Assembly (NCBI GenBank): GCA_016714465.1
Contig: JADKDT010000016.1
Coordinates: forward strand, 36,568-100,567
DNA: 64,000 nucleotides
Direction of reading: 5' to 3'
Source of the DNA: Candidatus Brachythrix odensensis
GTDB taxonomy: Bacteria; Chloroflexota; Anaerolineae; J036; Brachytrichaceae
Both the position numbers and the translations under genes were made by a program. Positions 1 through 7,760 of the stretch are shown here, in pieces. The notes below the pieces were generated by a model that searched no databases, was not told the DNA's origin, and was given only the letters and a program-made list of their open reading frames with translations. Numbering within the stretch: the stretch's first letter is position 1; each line of letters starts with the position of its first letter.

Positions 1-1375
1 CAGCCTTGAGCGTATCCCCCGCCTCAATCATCAGGCGGGCCACATCGTAGTTGGCAACGAACTTGTCCTTGGAGGCGGCCCGGGCGAGATCGCGGGCCGC
101 CTGGCGGGCCTGGGCGAATCCGGCCTCGTCAACGCTCAGCCCGCGTTCGCGCGCGACATCCCGGGTGATTTCGATCGGCAAGCCAAAGGTGTCGTATAGC
201 TTGAAGGCGACGTCTCCCGGCAATTGAGTCTTGCCGTCGAGTCCGCCAAAGCTCTTCTCGAGCAGCTCGAGTCCCTGGTCGAGGGTTTGCTCAAAGCGTT
301 CTTCTTCGTGCAGAACAGTCCGGACGATCCGGGCGCGCCCGGCCTCGAGTTCCGGATACGCGGATGTCATCGTTGAGATCGCAACGTCGCAGATCTGGTT
401 CAAAAATGGGTCTTCGAGACCGATCATCCGCCCGAAGCGCATGGCCCGGCGCATGATCATGCGCAGCGCGTAGTTGCGGCCCTCGTTGCCCGGCAACACG
501 CCATCGCCAATCAGAAAGGCGGCGGCCCGGGCGTGGTCGGCGATGACCCGATAGGCGACATCGTTACTGGCCCGCTGGCCGTTGGTCTGGCGCGCGATTT
601 GCTGGGTGCGGTCCATCATCCCCAGGAACAAATCGGTATCGTAGTTGGAGTCGCCGCCCATGATCAAGCGGCACAGCCGTTCAAAGCCCATGCCGGTATC
701 AACGCCGGTCTGGGGCAGGGGATGCAGCACGCCGGCTTCATCCCGGTTGAACTGCATGAAGACCAGATTCCACACTTCGACCGTGGTCTCGTTCACGTCG
801 TCGTCGTTGTTCACCCAGCGGGCATCGTTGTCGCCGGCCTTGCCGGTGAAGTAGTGGATCTCGCTGTTTGGGCCGCACGGGCCGGTCGGGCCCATCGACC
901 AGAAGTTGTCTTTTTCGCCAAAGCGCAGGATGCGGCTGCGGTTAATTCCCACCTTCTGCCACAGTTGCTCCGACTCGTCGTCGTCTTTGTAAATGGTGAA
1001 CCACAGCCGGTCGCGGTTGAAGCCATACTCGCCTTCGAGCAGGTCCAGCGCGAACTTCATGGCTTCAACCTTGAAATAGTCGCCAAACGAGAAGTTGCCC
1101 AGCATTTCGAAAAACGTGTGGTGGCGCTTGCTCGGCCCCACGTTTTCGAGGTCATTGTGTTTGCCGCTGATGCGCATCACTTTCTGGGCGGTGGCGGCGC
1201 GCGTATAGTCGCGCTTTTCGTGCCCGAGAAAGGCGTTCTTGAACTGGTTCATCCCCGCGTTGGTGAACAGGATGGTCTTGTCGCCATGCGGGATGAGCGA
1301 GGACGAGGGCAGGATGGCATGCCCGTTTCTGGCAAAGAAGTCCAGAAAGCGCTGACGAATCTCGTTGCTTTGCAT
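1..1375 (-). CDS. alaS: alanine--tRNA ligase, N-terminal part (cut by window start)
   Basis: Charges tRNA-Ala with alanine in the cytoplasm. The minus-strand frame opens at the ATG at 1375 (MQSNEIRQRFLDFFARNGH) and is still open at base 1, giving about 458 residues: the class II catalytic core and the start of the tRNA-recognition region. Segments typical of AlaRS are visible, such as FTNAGMNQFKNAFLG, KHNDLENVGPSKRHHTFFEM and the GPCGPNSEIHYF stretch. The editing and C-Ala domains would lie outside the window. The start has no Shine-Dalgarno, but a TATAAT box sits 9 bases upstream, so the transcript is probably leaderless. It diverges from infC. Confidence 0.96.
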   Translation of the reverse strand, partial: MQSNEIRQRFLDFFARNGHAILPSSSLIPHGDKTILFTNAGMNQFKNAFLGHEKRDYTRAATAQKVMRISGKHNDLENVGPSKRHHTFFEMLGNFSFGDYFKVEAMKFALDLLEGEYGFNRDRLWFTIYKDDDESEQLWQKVGINRSRILRFGEKDNFWSMGPTGPCGPNSEIHYFTGKAGDNDARWVNNDDDVNETTVEVWNLVFMQFNRDEAGVLHPLPQTGVDTGMGFERLCRLIMGGDSNYDTDLFLGMMDRTQQIARQTNGQRASNDVAYRVIADHARAAAFLIGDGVLPGNEGRNYALRMIMRRAMRFGRMIGLEDPFLNQICDVAISTMTSAYPELEAGRARIVRTVLHEEERFEQTLDQGLELLEKSFGGLDGKTQLPGDVAFKLYDTFGLPIEITRDVARERGLSVDEAGFAQARQAARDLARAASKDKFVANYDVARLMIEAGDTLKA

Positions 1376-1384
1376 AACCTCGGA

Positions 1385-1390
1385 ATTATA
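1385..1390 (-). promoter_or_regulatory. -10 box of alaS, leaderless-type spacing
   Basis: TATAAT read on the minus strand, with 9 bases between it and the alaS ATG. Initiation about 7 bases downstream of the box would leave at most a 2-3 nt leader. No convincing -35 is seen. The call is an inference from spacing. Confidence 0.55.
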
Positions 1391-1425
1391 CGGGGCGCGG
1401 CAGGGCGATTCGGCGGCCAGTGCGC

Positions 1426-1431
1426 TATAAT
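1426..1431 (+). promoter_or_regulatory. -10 box of the infC-rpmI-rplT operon
   Basis: A perfect TATAAT on the plus strand, 49 bases before the proposed infC start. Unlike many genes here, infC would have a real leader of about 40 nt carrying a Shine-Dalgarno. It lies back to back with the alaS box in a gap of about 105 bases. Confidence 0.55.
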
Positions 1432-1466
1432 CTGCGCTTCAATTCTGTCTTAAGTCCTGCGCTGCA

Positions 1467-1483
1467 GGGGAGGAAGCCTTATA
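1467..1483 (+). promoter_or_regulatory. Shine-Dalgarno plus ATA start codon of infC
   Basis: GGGGAGGAAG (1467-1476) is followed 4 bases later by ATA at 1481, the ideal distance for initiation. No ATG, GTG or TTG occurs in frame there. The next conventional start, GTG at 1541, has no Shine-Dalgarno and would remove the conserved RINNQIR segment of IF3. Confidence 0.7.
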
Positions 1484-2293
1484 CCACCGCCACGCCCGCA
1501 ACCAACCAACTTCGGTTTTCGCATTAACAATCAAATCCGCGTGCCCAAGGTCCGCCTGATTGGCTCCAATGGAACCAACCTGGGGGTCATTGACACGCGA
1601 GAAGCCATGGATATGGCCCGGCGCGAGCATCTCGATCTGATCGAGGTCGCGCCGAACTCTGATCCGCCTGTGTGCCGGATTTTCGACTATGGAAAATTCA
1701 GCTACGAGCGCGAGAAGAAGGAACGCGAGGCGAAGAAGACCCAGCGCACGTTCGAACTCAAGGGCGTCCGGCTGAGGCCGAAGACCACGGACTATCACCT
1801 GTACTTCAAGATGCGGGAAGCCCGGCGCTTCCTGGAACAGGGGAACAAGGTCAAAGTGACTCTTAAGTTCCGTGGACGCGAAGACCGTCTGTTGCACGTG
1901 GCGCGCCGCATGCTGGACAAGGTGGCGGAGGGCTGCGCCGATCTGGCGCTTCTGGAAGCTGCCCCGAACATGGAGGGCAAGACCATGCTGGTGGTGCTGG
2001 CCCCGACCCAGGCGACGCTGGCGAATGCCCACCTGAAGACCACCCAGGACCGGGTGGAGCGCGAGCTCGAGGAAGACAAGGCCGTGGGCTATGTCGAGGA
2101 CACCGGCACGGAAGACGAGAACGACGACGTGCTGGACGAGGAAACGGCGCTCAAGTTCGAGCAGGCGGGCAGCGAGATTCCGCTCGGGCCGCCGCCCGCC
2201 CAGGCGCATGATGCCGCGCTGCGCGAGCAGAAGCTCAAGAACCGGCACAAACGCCGTAAAGATTTGTCGATGGAGCAGTTCAATCTGCCTTAA
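1481..2293 (+). CDS. infC: translation initiation factor IF-3 with rare ATA start and acidic C-terminal tail
   Basis: IF-3 binds the 30S subunit and proofreads start-codon and initiator-tRNA pairing. From ATA 1481 the protein is 270 residues: a short Pro-rich leader, the conserved NNQIRVPKVRLIGSNG start of the N domain, a Lys-rich linker, and the C domain with KTTDYHLYFKM and KVKVTLKFRGRE. About 80 extra residues follow, mostly acidic and ending in a basic HKRRKD stretch, beyond the usual length of about 170-180. Non-canonical infC starts (AUU in E. coli) underlie IF-3 autoregulation, and the ATA here probably does the same. First gene of infC-rpmI-rplT. Confidence 0.93.
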   Translation: MPPPRPQPTNFGFRINNQIRVPKVRLIGSNGTNLGVIDTREAMDMARREHLDLIEVAPNSDPPVCRIFDYGKFSYEREKKEREAKKTQRTFELKGVRLRPKTTDYHLYFKMREARRFLEQGNKVKVTLKFRGREDRLLHVARRMLDKVAEGCADLALLEAAPNMEGKTMLVVLAPTQATLANAHLKTTQDRVERELEEDKAVGYVEDTGTEDENDDVLDEETALKFEQAGSEIPLGPPPAQAHDAALREQKLKNRHKRRKDLSMEQFNLP

Positions 2294-2306
2294 CAAACGG
2301 TCTTTT

Positions 2307-2347
2307 CCGAGAAGAAATCCCCGGCGCAGCCGGGGATTTCTTCTCGG
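2307..2347. repeat. perfect 19-bp palindrome of the CCCCGGC family, infC/rpmI gap
   Basis: The arms 2307-2325 and 2329-2347 are perfect complements with a GCA loop; the inner core is AAATCCCCGGC / GCCGGGGATTT. It lies just upstream of the rpmI Shine-Dalgarno. There is no T-run, so it may act as an RNA processing, attenuation or stability hairpin. It is related to the palindromes at 3177, 5631, 35984, 61923 and 63346. Confidence 0.85.
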
Positions 2348-2364
2348 ACAGGAAGAAAAGGACC

Positions 2365-2571
2365 ATGCCAAAAGTAAAGACGCACAAGTCCACGTCCAAG
2401 CGCTTCCGCGTGACGGGCACGGGCAAACTCATGCGGACTCGGCAGGGGAAGAGCCACTTCCGGCGGAATCGTTCCGCCCGGTTGCTGGCCGACCTGCCCG
2501 AGATGCATGAGGTGGATAAGACGCAGGTCAAGCGCATCCACAAGCTGGCGCCGTATCTCGACAAGAAGTAG
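2365..2571 (+). CDS. rpmI: 50S ribosomal protein L35
   Basis: A 68-residue basic protein of the large ribosomal subunit. It begins MPKVKTHKSTSKRFRVTG and contains the family signature KTHKSTSKRF together with RRNRSARL; length is normal. The start ATG at 2365 is preceded by AAAAGGA at a short distance. It sits between infC and rplT in the universal order. The 172-base gap that follows holds GC-rich partial inverted repeats and the rplT ribosome binding site, but no further gene. Confidence 0.97.
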   Translation: MPKVKTHKSTSKRFRVTGTGKLMRTRQGKSHFRRNRSARLLADLPEMHEVDKTQVKRIHKLAPYLDKK

Positions 2572-2742
2572 GTCGAAATCGGCTTGACCAAATCCAGTCG
2601 TCCGGTCGCGGCAAAAGCGCCGGAATCCGCGTGAGCGGCGTTTCGGACACCGGCGGCAAAGTAAGTTGATGGGCACACAAGAGGTTGAGCGTCAGACACT
2701 GACCAACAACCCGCCTCCAACTGGTTCAAAGGAGATAGAGAA

Positions 2743-3090
2743 ATGGCAAGAGTAAAGGGTGGCGTCAAAGGACGCCGACGCCACAATCGCGTTCTTGCGG
2801 CAACAAAGGGGCAGTTCGGGGCCCGCCACAAGCACATTCGCAAGGCGACCGAAGCGCGCCTGCACGCATGGGCCTATGCCTACCGCGATCGCCGCAACCG
2901 CCGGCGCCTGCTCCGCAATCTGTGGATCACGCGCATCAACGCGGCTGCGCGCTTGAACGGGATGACCTACAGCCGGTTGATTGCCGGGCTGAACAGCGCC
3001 GAGATCGCCATCAATCGCAAGATGCTGGCCGACCTCGCCGTCCGTGACGCCGGGGCGTTTGCCGAAATCGTCAAGGCCGCAAAGGGCTAG
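2743..3090 (+). CDS. rplT: 50S ribosomal protein L20
   Basis: A 115-residue, strongly basic protein needed for early 50S assembly, known in other bacteria to repress its own operon. It begins MARVKGGVKGRRRHNRVL and carries the family-typical AWAYAYRDRRNRRR and LWITRINAAAR segments. The ATG at 2743 follows AAAGGAGA with good spacing. It is the last gene of infC-rpmI-rplT and is followed by a strong hairpin at 3115-3152. Whether L20 binds a leader in this operon cannot be judged from the sequence. Confidence 0.97.
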   Translation: MARVKGGVKGRRRHNRVLAATKGQFGARHKHIRKATEARLHAWAYAYRDRRNRRRLLRNLWITRINAAARLNGMTYSRLIAGLNSAEIAINRKMLADLAVRDAGAFAEIVKAAKG

Positions 3091-3114
3091 ACGGCGGACT
3101 GTTGCTCCATCGAC

Positions 3115-3152
3115 ACACGGGGCGGATGCCGAACACGGCATCCGCCCCGTGT
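3115..3152 (+). terminator. intrinsic-type terminator after rplT
   Basis: A perfect 16-bp stem (3115-3130 with 3137-3152), loop GAACAC, followed by GCTTTTC. It is 24 bases after the rplT stop. The T tract is short, so termination may also need other factors. Confidence 0.75.
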
Positions 3153-3176
3153 GCTTTTCGCCTCAGCGGCGACCAG

Positions 3177-3221
3177 GTCTGAAACGATATCCCTGGCTCC
3201 GCCGGGGATTTCGTTTCAGAC
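3177..3221. repeat. 21-bp palindrome of the CCCCGGC family, rplT/DUF4126 gap
   Basis: Arms 3177-3197 and 3201-3221 with a TCC loop and two mismatches. The right arm contains GCCGGGGATTTCGTTTC, closely matching the palindrome at 2307. It lies downstream of a separate terminator, so termination alone does not explain it. Confidence 0.8.
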
Positions 3222-3232
3222 AATACAGTGGT

Positions 3233-3262
3233 TTGGCGGCGCGCCGCAGGAAATGCTATGAT
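3233..3262 (+). promoter_or_regulatory. promoter of the DUF4126 gene
   Basis: TTGGCG at 3233-3238 and TATGAT at 3257-3262, 18 bases apart, with an extended -10 TG at 3254. This start is Shine-Dalgarno led (AAAGGAGGAAAC just before 3302), so the gene has a normal leader. Confidence 0.5.
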
Positions 3263-3301
3263 CCATCGTTCGCGCGCCAGCGCGAGCGAAAGGAGGAAAC
3301 C

Positions 3302-3868
3302 ATGGCGCTCACCAACATCATCACCGCATTCGGGCTGGCCGGCGCGGCCGGGCTCAACGCCTATATCCCGCTGCTGATCGTTGCCGTTGTCGGGAAGCTT
3401 GGGCTGCTCAAGCTCAGCGAGCCATTTGACATTCTCACCACCTGGCCGGCGATCATCATCCTGACCGTCCTGCTCATCATTGAGTTTGTCGTTGACAAGA
3501 TCCCCGGGGCCGACCACGTCAACGATGTTGTTCAGACGTTCGTGCGACCTGCGGCCGGCGCAATTCTCTTCGCGGCCAATACCGGCGTCGTGACGGGAAT
3601 CGACCCTACCGTCGCCCTGGGTCTGGGCCTGGTCCTGGCCTTTGGCGCGCACGCGGCCAGGGCAGCCGCCCGGCCGGTCGTCAACGTGTCGACAGGCGGG
3701 ATTGGGGCGCCCGTCATGAGCGTGCTGGAGGATGTGACCTCGGCCACCACCTCGTTGCTCGCCATTTTCCTGCCCCCACTGCTGCTCATCATTGTGTTGT
3801 TGATAGGCTATGTTGTCTGGCGCCGCATGCAGCGCCGGCGGACCGCCCGCGCGGTTGATGCGGCCTGA
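3302..3868 (+). CDS. DUF4126 family integral membrane protein
   Basis: A 188-residue hydrophobic protein with about four to five membrane segments and a basic C-terminal end (RRMQRRRTAR). The N-terminal AFGLAGAAGLNAYIPLL stretch and the central DKIPGADHVNDVVQTFVRP stretch are characteristic of the DUF4126 family; no function is established for it. The ATG at 3302 is chosen because of the strong AGGAGG just upstream. It is 6 bases ahead of holB and may be cotranscribed with it. The length is normal for the family. Confidence 0.8.
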   Translation: MALTNIITAFGLAGAAGLNAYIPLLIVAVVGKLGLLKLSEPFDILTTWPAIIILTVLLIIEFVVDKIPGADHVNDVVQTFVRPAAGAILFAANTGVVTGIDPTVALGLGLVLAFGAHAARAAARPVVNVSTGGIGAPVMSVLEDVTSATTSLLAIFLPPLLLIIVLLIGYVVWRRMQRRRTARAVDAA

Positions 3869-3874
3869 GTTGAA

Positions 3875-4862
3875 ATGACGGCAAGCGCGTTTGACGCCAT
3901 CATCGGCCACGCCTGGGCGAAGCGCCAACTCGCCTCTGCCATTGCCGAAGGACGCCTGGCCCAAAGCCATTTGTTCACCGGTCCAACCGGCGTGGGCAAG
4001 GCAACCCTGGCTCGGGCGCTGGCGGCCGAGGCGCTGGCCGGACGGGCGAAAGATCCTGCCCGCGCGCGGTCGCTGGCCCTGGCCGGCAAGCATCCCGACC
4101 TTTCCTGGCTTGCCCCCGACGAGGGCTCGATCAAGGTCGAGACCACTCGCGAGCTGCTGCACTCGCTCTCGCTCTCGCCGGTTGAGGGCGGGGCGCGGGT
4201 GGCCGTCATCGACGACGCGCACGAGATGACCGAGAGCGCCAAGAACGCCATCCTCAAGACCCTCGAGGAGCCCAACCCGTCGGTGGTCATCATTCTGATT
4301 GCGCCGAACGTGGACGGGGTATTGCCGACGATTGCGTCGCGCTGCCAGATTCTGAATCTGCGTCCGGTGCCCCGGGTCGAGATCGAGACAGCCCTGACCG
4401 GGCGCGGGGCCAGCCCTGAGCGGGCGGCGCTGCTGGCCCGCTTGTCGCGCGGCCGGCCCGGATGGGCGATCACTGCGCTGGCCGATGAGGACGCGCTTGC
4501 CGCGGGCCCAGCGCATGCGCGATCTGATGTTTCTGCTGTCGGCCTCGCGGACGGAACGCCTGATCTATGCCGAGAAGCTCAGCCGGGCCGACGCCGAGGA
4601 GGCGCGCATGGCGGCGCTTGAGACCTGGCAGTCGTTTTGGCGGGACGTGGCCCGGGCCAGCGTTGTTGGCGGCGCGGGGTCGGTGCGCAACAGCGATGTC
4701 CTATCAGATATTGCTGGGATTGCCGGTCGGGTCGATGCTGCCACGGCGTATGCCGCCGCTTGCGGTGTGCGCGAGGCGATGCAGCGCTTGCAGCAGAACG
4801 CCCGGCCGCAGCTCGTGCTAGACGCCGTGATGCTGACGATGCCGCGCCTGGCTGCGGCATAA
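3875..4862 (+). CDS. holB: DNA polymerase III delta-prime subunit (frameshifted)
   Basis: Clamp-loader subunit of the replicase. The first frame has the AAA+ Walker A GPTGVGKAT, a Walker B-like VAVIDDAHEM and the sensor-like segment SAKNAILKTLEEPNPSV, and begins MTASAFDAIIGHAWAKRQL. Near 4500 the reading frame must switch: LADEDALAA is followed in another frame by RAQRMRDLMFLLSASRTERL and the C-terminal collar domain ending at 4862. The break lies in a GCCGCGGGCC context, consistent with loss of two bases or gain of one. It is probably intact in the organism. Confidence 0.8.
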
Positions 4863-4863
4863 T
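4858..4863 (+). promoter_or_regulatory. -10 box of the methyltransferase gene
   Basis: CATAAT overlapping the holB stop codon, 9 bases before the ATG at 4873. This is the leaderless spacing seen repeatedly in the window. Confidence 0.4.
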
Positions 4864-4872
4864 CCACTCTCC

Positions 4873-5625
4873 ATGCCAGATTCGCCTTCGTCCTCCGCGC
4901 CCCTCGCCGACAAGGCCGCCGAGCGCGGCAACCCGTCCTTTGTCTGGCGGGCCGGGCAGGAGCGCCGCCTGGCCATGGTCGAGGCCGCCGCGCCGCTGGC
5001 CGGCAAGGTCGTCGTCGACGCCGGCTGCGGGATCGGCGCCTATATGCGCGCGATCCGCAAGCGCACTCCCTTGACATTTGGGTTTGATATTGAGTTTGAA
5101 CGTTTGGTGGAAGGTCGCCGGGACGGCATCGATGGGATGATCGCCGCCGTGGGCGAGCGCCTGCCGTATGCCGACAACAGCGTCGACGTGATCCTGAGCA
5201 ACGAAGTGCTCGAGCACGTTGATGACGATCGCGCTTCGGCCCGCGAAATCGTGCGCGTGCTGCGGCCGGGCGGCCGAGCGATCATCTTTGTGCCCAACCG
5301 GCTCTACTTTTTTGAGACGCACGGGATCTATTGGCGCGGACAGTACCGCTTTGGCAACAAGCCGTTTGTGAATTGGCTGCCGGATGCGGCCCGTAACCGG
5401 TTAGCGCCGCATGTGCGGGCTTATACGGCCGGACAGTTGCGCAAACTTTTCGAGGGCACGCCGTCGCGGATCGTTTCGCACACCCAGATCTACGGCGGGT
5501 TCGACAATCTGGTTCGCCGCCTGGGCGGGGCGGGCCGGGCGCTCCGCGCGTTCTGGCAGGGACTCGAGCGCACGCCTCTGCGGGCATTTGGCATCTCGCA
5601 CGTGCTTGTGATCGAGAAGACCTGA
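4873..5625 (+). CDS. SAM-dependent class I methyltransferase
   Basis: A 250-residue protein with a Rossmann-type methyltransferase fold. Motif I is VVVDAGCGIGAY (about residues 46-57), an acidic loop follows (FGFDIE), and the motif IV region reads VDVILSNEVLEHV, then the post-motif RVLRPGGRAIIFVPN. This is the Methyltransf_11 pattern; the substrate cannot be read from the sequence. A CATAAT box overlaps the end of holB and leaves 9 bases to the ATG, so it may have its own leaderless promoter. A palindrome follows the stop. Confidence 0.82.
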   Translation: MPDSPSSSAPLADKAAERGNPSFVWRAGQERRLAMVEAAAPLAGKVVVDAGCGIGAYMRAIRKRTPLTFGFDIEFERLVEGRRDGIDGMIAAVGERLPYADNSVDVILSNEVLEHVDDDRASAREIVRVLRPGGRAIIFVPNRLYFFETHGIYWRGQYRFGNKPFVNWLPDAARNRLAPHVRAYTAGQLRKLFEGTPSRIVSHTQIYGGFDNLVRRLGGAGRALRAFWQGLERTPLRAFGISHVLVIEKT

Positions 5626-5630
5626 ATGGC

Positions 5631-5673
5631 CCGAAACCGCTTGCCCCGGCGCGCCCGGGGCGTGCAGTTTCGG
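5631..5673. repeat. imperfect palindrome between convergent genes (CCCCGGC-like)
   Basis: The outer stem CCGAAAC...GTTTCGG has three mismatches; the inner part is GCCCCGGCGCGCCCGGGGC. It sits between the convergent methyltransferase (stop 5625) and solute-binding protein gene (stop 5679), so it may serve as a bidirectional terminator. Confidence 0.65.
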
Positions 5674-5678
5674 AGGAA

Positions 5679-7406
5679 TCAGGGCGCGACGATGAGCGAG
5701 CGACTCGGGACTGCTTCACCTGGCGCGGTTTCAAAGGGCGCCTTGTAGGGCTCATCGAGCCACTTCCGATATACCTTGGCGAAGGTCCCGTCGGCCAGCA
5801 TCTCCTGCAGCCCGAGCGATATCGCGTTTTTCAGCCCGGAATCGCCGGCGGCGACGGCGATCGCGATCGGCGCGACACTGAGCTGATCGCCGATCATCTT
5901 CGTGTCGCGATTCACCCGGTCCAGCCCAAAGAGCGTCAGCCGTTCGCCGACGATGGCGGCAATCTGATTGCCGCGCAGGGCCTGAAGCGCGCTCCCGGTA
6001 TCCGCAAAGACAACCTCATTGAAGGTCACACCGCGCGCGCTTTTCAAGCCGGCAAGGGTATTTTGATCGACGCCCTCTCGCAAAACACCGATGTTTCTGC
6101 CGCCGAAATCGGCAAATGTCGTGCCTTTGTTCGACGCCAGGGTGAGCAACCCCACTCCGCCCAGAAATGACGGAGGCGCAAAATCAAGCCGGCGACTATT
6201 GGCGAGATTCGTGCGCAGCCCGCCGATGCCGACATCGACCGCACCCGCCTGCAGGCCGTTGGCCAGCCCATCGGCGGTTTGGTAGGCCACAAACTGCGCG
6301 GCGGTTTCCGCGTCAAACCAGCGCCGGGCGAGTTCACGCAGCAAATCAACCTCGAATCCATTCGCCTGCTCGCGGATGGCGTAGGCCAATGGATCGGCAT
6401 TGCTGACGTAGCCCACTCGAATTTTGCGCGTTTGGGCCAGGGTCGGGATGCTGTCGCGTTTTACCAACGTGTCGGGCAGGCCCGCGAAGGTCACTTGAGC
6501 CGTTTCCAGTCTTTGACTGATTGGCGGGGGCGACTTGAACCACTTTGCATAGAGCGAGCCAAATCCTCCATCCGCAATCTGGTCACTCAAAGTGGCGTTC
6601 ACCAGGGCAGCCCAATCCAGGTCGCCCTGGGGCAGGGCCACGGCGACCGGTTCGCGGAGCAGGACGTCGAGGACGGACACGCCGGGGTTCGTGGCCGCCT
6701 CGAGGCGAAGCCGGCGCCATTTGCCAATAACCGCGTCGGCGCCTCCCGATCGCAAGAGCTGATATGCGGCCGGATACGAAGCCAGGCTTTTGAGCGACAC
6801 AGTGAAGCCCGACGTCGCTGGCGCCGTGCGCAACGAGGCGGTGTTCTCAAGGTCGATGTAGACGACGTTCTTGCGGGCCAGACCCGCGGTGTTGGTGATC
6901 GCTCCTGTCCGAACGAGCAGCGCATCGCCGTCGACGAGATACGGCAGACTCCAGTCAACCTGCAGTTCGCCGGCCCTGGTCTGAACAAGTCCGCCCATGG
7001 CCATATCGATCTCGCGGCTGGCGACCCGGCGCAGGGCTGAGGCCGACGTCACCTGACTGAATTCAACCTTGTCCGGGCTCCCAAGCCAGCGCCGGGCAAA
7101 CTCGCGCGCAAGATCAATATCCAGACCTTCGAGCTCGCCGGCGGCGTTGACCGAGGACAGCGGCGGCGCGTCAAAGCGCACCCCGACGATGAGCTTCCCG
7201 CGCTTTCGGACAAGCCCGGCCGCACTCAGGCTAGCCGGTGGCGGGGTGGGGGACGGTGCGGCATACGCCGGGCCGGGCGTCGCGCCGATGCGGGCCACAT
7301 CGACAATGCTGAGGCCCGCGGGCAGAGGTAATGAGCCGCAGGCGAGGACAAACAGCTGCATGACGCACAGCGCGACGAGCAGCGAAAAACGATGATTCCG
7401 GCCCAT
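5679..7406 (-). CDS. lipoprotein with two tandem family 3 solute-binding domains
   Basis: A 575-residue secreted protein. A signal peptide ends in the lipobox LFVLACG (Cys23), predicting membrane anchoring. Two periplasmic-binding-protein type II domains follow in tandem: one from about residue 65 (KRGKLIVGVRFDAPPLS, then GLDIDLAREFARRW) and one from about 325 (TRKIRVGYVSNADPLAY, then FEVDLLRELARRW). Each ends in a YxKW segment typical of SBP_bac_3. Single-domain relatives are about 250-280 residues, so this is a duplicated form. No ABC permease or ATPase is adjacent. It is the last gene of a minus-strand run, 3 bases after the VOC gene. Confidence 0.85.
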   Translation of the reverse strand: MGRNHRFSLLVALCVMQLFVLACGSLPLPAGLSIVDVARIGATPGPAYAAPSPTPPPASLSAAGLVRKRGKLIVGVRFDAPPLSSVNAAGELEGLDIDLAREFARRWLGSPDKVEFSQVTSASALRRVASREIDMAMGGLVQTRAGELQVDWSLPYLVDGDALLVRTGAITNTAGLARKNVVYIDLENTASLRTAPATSGFTVSLKSLASYPAAYQLLRSGGADAVIGKWRRLRLEAATNPGVSVLDVLLREPVAVALPQGDLDWAALVNATLSDQIADGGFGSLYAKWFKSPPPISQRLETAQVTFAGLPDTLVKRDSIPTLAQTRKIRVGYVSNADPLAYAIREQANGFEVDLLRELARRWFDAETAAQFVAYQTADGLANGLQAGAVDVGIGGLRTNLANSRRLDFAPPSFLGGVGLLTLASNKGTTFADFGGRNIGVLREGVDQNTLAGLKSARGVTFNEVVFADTGSALQALRGNQIAAIVGERLTLFGLDRVNRDTKMIGDQLSVAPIAIAVAAGDSGLKNAISLGLQEMLADGTFAKVYRKWLDEPYKAPFETAPGEAVPSRSLIVAP

Positions 7407-7409
7407 AGG

Positions 7410-7757
7410 CTAGTCGCCGACAAACTCGACGAGCTGTCCCGAGGCCAGGCGGAGCGCCGTCACGCGCTGCTGGTTGTCAAAGCGCTCCAAATCCACATCG
7501 AGAAGTTGCCCATCGTCCCGGAGTTGTTTGCTGAGCTCCTCAACGTCCCCGACATCAAACCCAACCCCGACCGTGCCCGCCAGCGCGCTGTCCGCGCCAA
7601 TGGCCCGCTGCAGCACGAGTTGGGTGCCCTCCGTTTGAAACACGACAACGTTGTCGTCTTCGTAGGCGACTGGGATCCCGAGCAAGGTGGCAAAGACATG
7701 CCGGTTGGCTTCGAGGTCTTTGGACCATATGGCGACATAGCTGATCTGGTTCGGCAT
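7410..7757 (-). CDS. VOC-fold (glyoxalase/bleomycin resistance family) protein
   Basis: A 115-residue single-domain protein, MPNQISYVAIWSKDLEANRHVF..., with the vicinal-oxygen-chelate layout: a first beta-alpha unit followed by VAYEDDNVVVFQTEGTQLVL and a C-terminal RLASGQLVEFVGD ending in the metal-ligand-type Glu. The substrate is unknown, and such proteins range from dioxygenases to resistance factors. It starts 3 bases after the GT4 gene and ends 3 bases before the binding-protein gene, so it is surely cotranscribed. Confidence 0.75.
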   Translation of the reverse strand: MPNQISYVAIWSKDLEANRHVFATLLGIPVAYEDDNVVVFQTEGTQLVLQRAIGADSALAGTVGVGFDVGDVEELSKQLRDDGQLLDVDLERFDNQQRVTALRLASGQLVEFVGD

Positions 7758-7760
7758 CGT

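Noticed and set aside
231..1453. Long plus-strand open frames across the first 1.4 kb
   Set aside because: They are antisense to alaS, which is clearly conserved; their translations are Arg/Pro/Ala-rich and resemble nothing.
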